Below are positions 28,221-40,200 of a stretch of 64,000 nt of DNA, piece after piece. Where the stretch lies: contig OY294050.1 of the NCBI GenBank assembly GCA_958510825.1, forward strand, positions 8,905,340 to 8,969,339. Direction: 5' to 3'. The stretch's first letter is position 1. Each line of letters starts with the position of its first letter. Source of the stretch: Brachypterus glaber (lineage: Eukaryota; Arthropoda; Insecta; Coleoptera; Kateretidae). Made by a program: the position numbers and the translations under genes. The notes beneath the pieces were generated by a model. It worked only from the letters and a program-made list of their open reading frames with translations. It had not been told where the DNA came from and made no database searches.

Positions 28221-28262
<42 letters not shown>

Positions 28263-31200
28263 TCAAAAATTCCCTTGCACGCGCGCAAAAGAATTATACG
28301 TTCAATTAAATTTTATTTTAAATATAGATACCAGAAATTAACAGATTTTTTAAATTCCAAAAAGTATAAATATAGTTAGTTTAGATATTATTTCGTTTAT
28401 TAAAAAATTAAAATACTTGCCAAACTTTTACATAGAAAGAACGCGGCAAATAACTTCTTCGGTGTACTTACCGCAGATTTCCTTAGGATTGGTACATACC
28501 GTATGTGTTAGGTGTACATGCACATTATTTTGGAACTAACGTATAGTAGCCCTGGATGTGTTATAAACTTTTAGGCACTGATCCAAACGCCACGTGGGCT
28601 TTTTAGGTATCTTATTAAAAATCGATATTTAGGTTTAATAAACCAACCCGAAGAGCCCAAAAAGCCCAGTTTAACGGTATGTTTAGTTTTTAAAACTTTT
28701 AATGAAAAGTCAATGCGTATAATAAAAAAAGCAGAAACTTTTCTTCCCTGAGATATTTATTTAATAGATTTAGATCCGAAATTCGCAATTCAAATTGTTT
28801 GCACCATCAGCACAAGAAACCTTTGATAACAAACTTGTGAGTTGCCGTGATTTACATAAAAGCCGTATTTGCATTTACAAGAAAACGTTTTATCTTTATT
28901 CTAAGTAGGTAACTATAGAATATTTAAATTCCCTTTTTCTTTTAGTTCCTGATTTTTCAAAGAAAGGGATCATAAATAATACTAAAACAATTCAGTGATT
29001 AAAAGAATGTAAAGAGCACTAAATCAGAGCCATAGCAAGAATATTTTGACTTTTATTTCTAACATAAACAAAATTTGAGGTTATGTGTCAAAGAATTTTA
29101 TAAAATCAAAAATTTAGAGTGCTCCATATCTCGCTCGTAGACTATTTCGCTATCTGGTTGATTTCAGTCATTACGTAACACAAAACATCTACCTCACGTA
29201 ACGACGTAACTGACAGTATCGTACTGCCAGTTACGTGTCGTTACGTGAGATAAGGGTCTAGATATTAATAGAGCCTTAGAGCCTATAGAGCCTTAACGTG
29301 AGATGGGGGATGAAATCGTCAGGTTGGAGTTCCTTTATTACAACTCTTACCTGACGATATGTCAACGGTGAAAATACATGATAAAAATAGTATCAAATAT
29401 TGTTTAAATTTTTCTAAAATGCAGTTATATATTACAACTCACTGTTGGTAAGGGAAGTTTCAAGTATTACGTAACGCAAATTTTGATAATTTTGGACCCC
29501 TGCTCACCCCCCTGTAACGCTATTTTCCTATACCATTAACATGGGCGTAACACTCCAAAATGACTCCCCCGCTAGGAGCGTTACGTAATACTTGAACGTT
29601 CCCTAAGCAAAAACTTTTTGTGGAACAATGGTAATTACAGGCATGAATAAAGATTTAAGGATTGTACTTTATAAAATTATAAAACCAAATAGGATTACTT
29701 GGAAGTTGCAAAGGAAAAAAATCGTCTCATTTTTATTGCAGTGGAGATTGTATATACCGGGTGTCCTAGTTAACACAGATCAATCATTTTTTGGCATTAT
29801 TATTGAAGCTATCGAAATAAAAATTATTCATATATGTCAGTCAGTCTACAACCAAAATTAAATGGGCCCAAAAAAACTTTTCTAAGAGCTTTTTTTAGAT
29901 ATAGCTTATTTGACATCATCTTTGTATAAAATTTTAATTTAATTACCAAAATTTAAAACAAGTTTTATTTTTTATACATTAAATAATATTTTATAATTCT
30001 AAATTGTAAATAATTTCATTTGAAATAATCCTACTTTTTTATTTTAATAAAATTACAATAATTCGTTTATTAAAATCTATGGTTAAGGGTTTTACGTACC
30101 CAACTTATCTCCATCTCTTTTGATGCTACTTTTGGTACGTTTACGTTAGCCGTGAGTTAGAATTGTTTATCGTTTAAATACTAAGGTTAAAGTTTATTTA
30201 ATTTTGACAATTAATATGACATTTATAATATTGAAATTCAATTCGCGCCAACCTTAACTGCAGTCAAAATAAGTGAAATTTGTAGGGTTCTTAATAACAT
30301 TATGTTATTAATAAAATTTGTAATTTTTGTAATTAATTATAAAATAATTTAATATGATTAAGATTTTTTTATAAATAAATTAAAAAATAGTTTAATAAAA
30401 CATTTTTTTAATTTGTATTTAAAGCGACAGTTAAAAAGTTTTACCTTGGGAACAAAAGTTAGTAGAAAACCTTTGTTAAGGCACACTTTTAGTTTTTTGA
30501 GTGTATATTGACGTATTTTTTATTTTTTGTTAGCTTTGATAATAACGCCAAAAAAACGATTGATCTGTGTAAGCTGGGACACCCGGTACATATGAAAAGC
30601 TGACGCGTTTTGGAAATTACTTTAGAGAATGAAATCGACAAATTTCCATCAACGGGGCTGTGTGAAAACAAAATGCAATCAAATTATTTAAATTAGGTGA
30701 TATTAGATACAGATGGAAAAAGATTTCATCAGGCATCACCAACATTACAAAGATCCCGTTAACGCGTTTATTACGAAAATTTGTTTATTCTTTGTGATCC
30801 AATAAGTCATAAAAAATAGTTATTTATGGTACTAGTGGGTAAAGTAAGATCGAGAGGGCAATATCGGTTTACCCATGAATGGCACTTAAGGTTTTATCCA
30901 ATAAATAGCTTATGAATTCATATTTTTATTAAAAATTTTAATGACATTTACAAGAAAAGAATTTAACAAGTGACAGTTGAGTGGGTAAAATAAATAATTA
31001 TCCACTCAATAAAGTAAAAGCCACGCGGGGGTTATTATTGAGTTTATCTATTTAAAATAAAGCTGGTAATTGTCTTATTATCTGTATGTATTGGATAAAA
31101 CTATTTTGGCTACGACCATATTTGCATTGACTAAGTATAAATTCTCCTATATATAAATTCTCCTCTTTAACCAATGCTTGGTAGAAGAAAGAAAAAAATA

Positions 31201-34200
31201 TTTATAAGATAAAATAAAAACTTAATCATAAATAAACAACATAAACAAAAAATTCTAACTTTTTTTGCAAAGTCCAAACCGATAGTACCTACCCCAACAT
31301 AAAAATCTATAATTGCTCAATTTTCTCACTAAAATAAAAAGAAATAATATGCAAGGAGATTATTACATGTAGGTATTTAAAAGTCTTCTTTTTTTTCTGT
31401 TCAATGTCAAACTTAATCGGTTTACAAATTGTAATTAGTCTAGTCAGTTTAGACGTTAACTTAAGTTTTTTGTGTTAATATGATATCGTATTTTCATATA
31501 ATAAGTTATAGTATTATTATAGTAGTCGGCGTAAACTCAGTTATGACTCATCAACGTTGAAAATAAACACAGACACATAGGCTTACGGAATAATTTTGCC
31601 GAATTATGAGGTAAATTTTTATAAAGGTCACTAAATCGAAACATTTGACTACTAATTTGTTACACACAACAATATTCACTATACATATTAACTATACATA
31701 CTATACATCGGTGTTTTTCAAAGAAAAAAATCGACATTCGATTTTTACCTTTAAGGAATACGAAAGTTTTTAATTTTTATTTATCGATAACTTTTTTCCC
31801 ACCTTACTCATTTAAATGGAATCATTAAAAAAAATGAAGATAAAAAGAAATAAAAATGTAAATATTTAAAACCTCGCGTCAACGCTAGAGTCGACGCGGC
31901 GCCTATGCGAGTACTGGAAATTCGCCGAGTACTGATAATAATATATCATTAATTGTATTTATGTATTTATCGTACTGAGTATACCACCTAAGGTAATTCA
32001 GTAATTTTTTTTTAATTATTATTTCCCTCAGAAACCAATGAGAACTAATAATTCTTTTTAAACCGATCAATGACAAACGTTAACGGTGATTATACCAAAG
32101 CTAGCTAAAATTTAACAGCAATTAAGCCAAAGCTATCTTTAATTTAAGTGGTAGTTTAAAAACAAACGTTTTCGACTTAACAAATCAAGATAAAACTCCT
32201 AGATTTCGTTTGGACTTGAATTCTCAAACATGTTCTAAGCAAAATATTATAATTAAAGCTATCCGTAGTTTAATCGGGTAATTAACTAATTAAGTAAATT
32301 TTTGGATTTAACCTATGAGGAATTGGACATCCATTTTAGATCCCTTTTAAGTATATTGGTCCACGGACTAATAATGGATGTACTGTGTACGTCCATATAT
32401 TTACATACTTTGAACGACTATTAGTGGACGTCCATTCAGTGTCCATTTTACGCCCATAATTTCAGCTCTCTATGTTTATTCTAAGTGAAACAGAGAGAGG
32501 GTAAACTTAGTCTTATACGCGTATGGGGGGCGATGGGAAGATAAGGGGGGATGTAAAATTTATTTTAAAATTTTATTTTCACTGGATGAGTATGTAACCT
32601 AATTTTAGTTTTAAATTATCTCGTGGGTAATAAATGGATTTTTTAAATCTTAGGGGTGGGGGTTGGAGGGTAAGTTTTATATAAAATTGTATTGTCAGAC
32701 GAACATGTGTACCAAATTTTAGCTTACTAAGTATATTCTAAGTGGTCGAAAAAGCCCTTGGCAGATTTGCTCTAAACAAACAACAACAAACATTGCAAGT
32801 TAAATAACAGTTTTTCACAGTCGCAAAATCCAGTTAAGTAGACAAAAAAGCAAGTCCTATGGATGCTGGATGGATGGTTTAAACGGACACCTTATGGATG
32901 TCCACAGTTGTGTCATCTGGACTCTGAATGAACGGATGTCCATGGGACGTCCATGGAGAAAAAATGGGCATCCTATGGACATACAGCCGTCCATGAACAT
33001 ACGTCCATTGGACGTCCATAGTATCACTTTGTGCTATCTGGGATACTACCTGTTGTTAAATAACCTTAGTGCTATAGTGCAGTGTATTCCCTTACCAACA
33101 ACAATACCTCTGGATAAGAGCCCTTTTTATAAAGGTATCAAAAATATTCAAAACAATATATTATATACTTACCCTTCTTTTTCTAAATATTTCTATTAAT
33201 CTTGTTAGATCATTTTCAGTTAATGGAAACTTTAGTTTGAATTGTGAGCTTCTTCGTTCTTCTGGATCAAGAAACTCCTCATCGGGGTCTGGAGATTCAT
33301 CGTCGAATTCTAAATCCAAAGACTCTGAAAAATATAGAATATGATAGGGTGAAAAAAACTAGTCCATTTGTTATAATAAATGTATTATAATTTAAATTGA
33401 TAATTAAAAAATAGCAGGTAGATAAATTTTCGTTTTATTTTTCGCCAAACTCTTAACACTCCTTTATATAGAATCTATATTCTTACGGATGTTTAAAGAT
33501 CTGAGATTTTTTTATTCCGATTTTGTGTTTTTTTACCCACCTAAACAAAATATTGCAGAATGTTTTAATTTTTTAATTATCTTAAATCGCTAAGTGGGAC
33601 AACCTGTACACACAAAAAAATATTGTCCTAAATCAAGAATATGGCGATTTGTATATAACGAAGAGAATATATTCTTCTTTTATGCATACCATCATGGTAT
33701 TACCATGTTCTTATCCTTTCATATTTGAGAATATATTCTCATTTCAAGCATACCACATTCCTTTCATATTTAAAGCACAATTTTGCTTTACAGGACTTTT
33801 TAATTTATATAATTATATTTTTTAATCTTTATATTGAAAATTCAAATCTAGGGGATTTTTGAAATAAATAACTATTCGGGTGGATTCGTCATGCGCATCG
33901 GCAAAACCAAAGCACGTAAACATTAATTGGAAGAGTTTGTTGCAAAATTTCGGGGAAGCCACTAGCAAGTCGTTCGTGAAAAATGTCGGTATCTTTTAAA
34001 ATCATCGTTTAATATTCGAAAAGTCGTTAAATATACTTTGTTGAAAACACCTATTCGTGGTGTCAAATACTCTCGTTCCAAACCCATATTTATTCTCACA
34101 AACCTCAACCTAAACAAGAAGTCATCATGTGCACATGAACATCGATCAGCATCAAACCCAAGGTTACTAAAATCCCTATTTATCTCTTCTACCCTTATTT

Positions 34201-37200
34201 ACAACCCCCTAAGCAGCCCACTATCGCTCGTTTCGTTTTTCGTTAATTTAAAGTCGGATATGCCAGGTTGGACAGGAATACTTTTTTTATCTAATCTGGA
34301 CAAGGAGAATATATTCTCTTAGTTATATCCAAATCAAACATTCTTGATTTTTTCTGTGTATAATACTACTTACCTAAAGACGAACTTCTCGATGGCGGAG
34401 AAGATTCGTCATTTTCATTTTGTGGAATGTGGGTGAGTAAAGCGTTAAAAAAATTGTACAGCTGAAATAGAAAGAAAAATATTATTACGGATTTTATACA
34501 AAGAAATTGTATCTCAGAAATAAAAGCTAGTAGAAAACTGTATGCACACTTATAGCTTGTTGGGTGTACAGGGTGAGTTTATTTAGATCCACCCCTAAAA
34601 TTAAGATTAATTTTTATTTGTTAAAAACAAAATTTTGCTAATTTATATAATTTGATATTGGCTATTGGCATTCATTTTTTTTTGTTTAGCCTCCGGTTTC
34701 GTTGGAAATGACCCTAACTTTTGATTTTTAAATTGAAACCCCTGTATATTTTTACATATTTTGATTTAAAAAGTCCAAACGATGTTACGTTTAAAAATCA
34801 AAAGTTTCCTTTTTATCGAATGAAAATTAATATTTATTTTAGGACATAACTTTCATTCCGATAGCTTTAATAATAACGCCAAAAAAACGATTGATAGGAA
34901 CACCCGGTAGAATTTCTGACTGGGGAATTAATAAAATATTGGGCAGATTAATGTGAAAGTAAGCTTTTGTAAGCAACAAGAGAAGAAAGATAAGCCAAGT
35001 GTGATTTTATTCTACTTTTAATAAAAATAAGTTTGCACAACATTTTTTTGGGCAAAATGATAAAGTAAACAATGACAGTGAGTCTGAAAAATATGATAAG
35101 AATTACGAACACAATAAAAATGGAGAAAAAAATATACCTATATATATATATTGCTGTAACGCCTAAAAGAGATTTATCTCGTGCTCAGGGCCGGCCGCAC
35201 ACAGCTAAAAAATTTCAAAATAACGGAAAAAAATCATGAAGTGTCGAATGTCGAAGATTTATAAACCTTATAGTGTCCTCTAAATGATTTTAATACATTT
35301 TTTTGAAAATGTTTGCTACCTTGAGTAAAAAATCAAATTTAAGTGCCACACTGCATACCGGGTGGGCAATTTAAACTGTTACAAGTCGATACCTCAGAAA
35401 CCGTAACAGATAGGTTTTTCAAATTTGGTAACAAGCTTCAACATCAAGAGGGACAACATCAGTTTTTTTTTCATCCACACCCTTATGCGTGAAAGGGGGT
35501 AATTAAAAAAATTGAATGAGGGTGTTTTTTATTCAAAATGAAGTGATCTTTGAGTAGTTTTCTATTGTTTAGGTTTATTTAATTGTTTTAAATCTAAAAA
35601 TATACAAAAGAAATCAAATCTGAATTTTTCCACAAATAGTTAGTCCCGTTAGTAGGAAGTCTACACATTATAAAATCATTGTAAGTTAAATCTACTCGGT
35701 TTCGGGAGATAATGGACTTTTTTCATCAGAAATGACCACAGTTGACTTAATAGTTCTTTATTTTATAGTGTTTTAGCTTATTATATATAAATTTTGATCA
35801 GATAATTTAAATCCATTCACAGAAACGGTCTATTGATTTCCATTTCGAAAAAAAGTATCACTGAGGTTTTTTGCATCTTATTTTCTCAAAAAAAATGCAT
35901 ATTTGTGTATCGATTAATAACAAATTATTTGTCAAACACTCATTATTACTGAATTATTGTTCTGACCCATTATGGCAGATATTTAATACACTGCACTACA
36001 TTTTTTTTAGAAAATAACCTACCAAATACATCTGCAACTATTTTTTCTGAATTTAGAATTGATAGACTATTTATGTGAACGGATTTGAAATCTCTGACCA
36101 AAATTATAGAATATTCTAAAAAAATATAAGATAAAGTTTAATTAAGTCCGCTATGGTAATACCTAAGGAAAAAAGTCCATTATCTTCCGAAACCGAGCAC
36201 CTCAGATTCTACTGTTAATGGTTTTATAATGTGTAGGCCTTCTACTAGCAGAATTAACTCTTGACTTGCATTGGCAAGTCACTAAAACTTAATTTGTATT
36301 CAAGATTAACGTGTATGGCTTTCCCATTTTGAAAATCTTCTAAATTTTGGGAAAACTTTTTTTTTGTTTGTCCAGACTTTCTAATAATGCAAAGAAATAA
36401 ATAGATAGTTAATAATTATAAATAATTAATATTAATTAGCGGAAATAAGGACCGCTCTATATTTAAAACTATTTAAAAATAGCAAATTTCCTAGCTAAAT
36501 ATAGTAATTTTCGTTTATTTATGATGTTTTTTAATACTAAATTTGGCTAAAATATAGTACTACAGTTCGAAATGCCTCATGTCACGCGAGGTAGTTTTTA
36601 ATTTGGCGAACTCCGCATTGCGCTCCATTTATGCACTAGAGTGTTTCTTTAAGGCCTAGCCAAAGGCTCGCGTAACTAGCAAAATACATAACATCGCAAT
36701 ACCGTGATTGCCTTGATGTGCCGTCATGTATCTTGTGCGTTGGCTTATAACGTTATGTTAGGCTCGCATAAGAGTCTGTGGATAGGCCCTTAGGCGCCAT
36801 CCATAGGCTCGCATAACCAGTTACGAAAGAGCATCGTATGTTATGTTTTAGGTTGGTTATGGGAGCCCCTGGTTGGCGTTTTAAGCTAATTAGCGAATTA
36901 AAACTACCAAGCGGTTTATATATGAGTCAAGACAATTTTTTAAATAGGCTGATGTCTCATATACGAGCCGACGATCTTGCTGTATTAAATGACAGCTTAA
37001 AAAGCAACCATCTACGATACCGGTTTACGTTTTTAACGTATATATGTTTAACATATCTGTGCCTGGCTCATACCGTTTTAGTAATATTTGAGAGTATTCA
37101 ACATTGTGATGTATCTTATTATAAGCTGAATTCATGTGGTTAATTCTAATTAAAATTTAACAGAAACTTGTTTTTACTTGAAATGACAAATAAAAATAAA

Positions 37201-40200
37201 ATTATTGTTAAAATATTCAATTTTATTCTAGTAGAAAATAAAAAAACACCGTCTGAATTAAAAAAATATTGAATAACGGTTTCTTAAACTTTCAAACCTC
37301 TGTGCTGCACTGTGCTTGAGCCTATTGACTTGAAATTTGGTCAATGCTTTATTATCTTATAAAACCGTAGTAATACGTAACGTTTGATGATTTAAATTAA
37401 ATTTGTATTTTTGGTGGAGGGCTATTCCTAAATAATAGCTAAACTTTAAGGATTTAAGTCAATAAAAAAAATTAGCCCTGTATATTCCCGGGAACCGTGT
37501 ATATGGTTCAAGAAAACTTTTAAAAACCATAGTATAATACTCCTCCGCTTGAGAGCTGTGAAGGGTATAGGAAGATTAATGGAAACCCCTCTTATACGTG
37601 GGTATAGCTATTTTTTCTTATATTTTCCGTTTTATACATTAGACAGGTCCTTAAGGACCTATCTATTTATTATATGTATACTGTAACATAGCTATTTATT
37701 ATTATGAACGTTTACCAGAAAAAAAGTCCCAAGTTGTTGACTGAAACGTGCTTAATTTTTAATACGTCAATCAGTTTTAATACGTCAGCGTTTTAAGTTC
37801 AAATTATAAGTTAGAACTAGTTTATAAATTTTTAAAAGTTTTAGAAAATATAGAGATTTAAGACTATTCGAACTGACGTTATCACAAAATAATGGATAGG
37901 GGAAGGGTTCCTAAGATGACGAACTGGGTAAGTTGGCGAATTTTCTATAACAAGCGAACGTCAACAGATGGAGCAACAGTCTGTGGTAACTACCTTACTA
38001 GAGCGCCAAATTAGAGCGTTAGTGTCAGTAAAAATATCTAAAAAGTTAAATAAATTTGTTTCAAAAATTACGCTGAAAAAAATTAAAAGTTAAATATATT
38101 TTATCCAATACATACAGATAATAAGACAATTACCAGTTTTGTTTTAAATAGATAAACTCAATAATAACCCCCGCGTGGCTTTTACTTTATTGAGTGGATA
38201 ATTATTTATTTTACCCACTCAACTGTCACTTGTCAAATTATTTTCTTGTAAATGTCATTAAAATTTTTAATAAAAATATTAATTCCTAAGCTATTTATTG
38301 GATAAAACCTTGTATGGCACTGATGGGTAAACCGATATTGCCCTCTCGAAAATTAACTTGCTTGGCTGACGCCTCGCAGGTTAATTTTCTCATGGGCAAT
38401 ATCTTACTTTACCCACTAGTACCATAAATAACTATTTTTCGTCGATAGATTATTTGAAATTTGTTATGAAATAAAAGCTAGACTTAAAAGCAATCGTTTA
38501 AGGCTAGTTTCGCGTTGGGCCATTTTTTTTTCTTATCGACCTAAAAAATCGCGGACATGTGTGACCTTTGCTCGTGTGACCTTTGCTCGTGACTTACATG
38601 GACAGAATTTTGATACATACCTTCACCTGATCCTGTTCACCCATATATTCGAGTGATTGAAAAATACTCCATGAATAAATGCGGCGAGCTTCTAGTAAAG
38701 CCATATATCTGCGAAACCACTTTTGAATCAAGAGCGTAGCTTTGATCGCTGAAACAAAACAAATCCAATTTTATTTGGGAAATAAACGTATACGGAGCAA
38801 TTCAGAAATAGGTTTTTATACGACTGGTTTAAAATGTACTGCCCTACTAAGCTAGAAACCAAAAACCCCATTTGTCAAAGCAGCGTTTTTAAAATATTAC
38901 ATCAGAGAGTCATAAAGAACTTTCACTTTCGGGTTTGGACTTTCTTCTTCTGAACTCAGAAGGCGTATATAAAATACCCTGCTCCTGTGGTACGGTTTAC
39001 ATAGGTGAAACTAAGAGGAAAATTTCTACAAGACTTCAAGAGCATGAGCGCAATATAAGAAAGAACCAAATTTCCTTATCGGCAGTAGCCGAACATGTAC
39101 ATGAAACAGGTCATAAAATCAATTTGTCTGAAACAAAACAAATATTAACAGAAAACAGAAAAATGCCAAGGAAGATACGGGAATCGATAGAAATCATCAA
39201 GCATCCTAACAATATCAATCGGGACACTGGTTACCACTTACCTGCAATATGGAAGTCTTTGATAGGAAAAACCTCGTCACGGGTGAATAACCACAACTCG
39301 TCATAAATAGTGACACAAGTTGATTCGAAACTTAGTTTCAGATTAATCCCTGAAGATGTCTCTAGTAGTAAGAGACGAAACGTCGGAAAGTGAAAATCCA
39401 TTAACCCGAAAGTGAAAGTTCTTTATATCTTAATGGCCGTGAAAGCTTAAAATCTAAAATCAGAGAGTCATTTCGTTACGTACGTTACATTCGTACACCT
39501 TAATTTAGGTCTTTAGAAAAATAATCGATAGTTCATTTATTTGTATTTCAGGTTATAATCCTTACAGGCACTTTTTTACATCGTTTACGTATAAATTTGA
39601 TAATCAATTAGGCAATAAAAATAATCCAGCTTATGTACGCGTTTCGTATGTTACAAAATTGAATTGAAAGTACACTTATGCAATTAAGTAAATCATAATG
39701 AAAATCTGCTAATCTGATTGTTTTTTTTTTTTAATTATGTTTGCTTAATTTGTGAAAGATTTACTTTTTAATAAGCATATAGGAAAATAAAAAAATAAAT
39801 AAATATGATTTTCAGAAATTATTATAGTTGTTACGTAGGTTTGGACTTTTTACCAAAAAATGTTAAGTACGTTACCATATTTAAAACTGAATTTGGGAAA
39901 ACTATCTATACGTTAAATTAATATGAGCGTATAATGTAACTAAATACACGATTCTTCAAGTGATGCGACAGAGGCGATGAACTTGTTTAAGATTATGCAG
40001 AGGCCAGAACCAAATCAGCCTAGCAAATTCATGCGCTAGGTGCTCTGTAGTAGTAAACAAGAGCGAGTCTAATTGTACTGTATCTCTAGTCGGGATGCGC
40101 CTAGAGCAATACTGGCCAGACAAACAATTAATAATATCAATATTTCGTCACTCCAGTATTGGTTTTTCGTATCTCCAAAAATCCCATTTTCGGGAAATTG

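Larger units (their letters stand above)
27887..33172 (-). other. Intron 4 of rdgC
   Basis: Includes the assembly gap, a TAA-MITE, an 830-bp inverted-repeat element and two dispersed repeats. 28260-29190 and 31936-32320 hold nothing I recognise. Confidence 0.7.
34462..38620 (-). other. Intron 2 of rdgC
   Basis: Contains a partial CCGGGTGTTCC-type element (34565-34906), a foldback (35630-36265), a GGCCTATCC MITE and dispersed repeat copy B. 36290-36640 and 36820-38090 have no recognisable element; the open frame at 36838-37143 matches nothing I know. Confidence 0.65.
38914..39458 (+). mobile_element. 5'-truncated Penelope-like retroelement with 13-bp target duplication
   Basis: Flanked by the perfect 13-bp direct repeat ATCAGAGAGTCAT (38901-38913 and 39459-39471). 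A short inverted copy of the 3' region (AAGAACTTTCACTTTCGGGT) stands at the left end, followed by the GIY-YIG part of the element, then a 3' tail with a hammerhead motif. The reverse transcriptase is lost. The insertion sits in intron 1, about 150 bp from exon 2 and antisense to rdgC. Confidence 0.9.

Noticed and set aside
27986..28309. Open frames through the N run
   Set aside because: They exist only because N was read as any residue.
36838..37143. 101-residue plus-strand frame with a hydrophobic segment
   Set aside because: Starts inside a MITE border, no recognisable motif, antisense in an intron. Could be revisited with expression data.
38935..39306. Host GIY-YIG nuclease gene
   Set aside because: Target duplication and 3' Penelope tail show it is a retroelement fragment.
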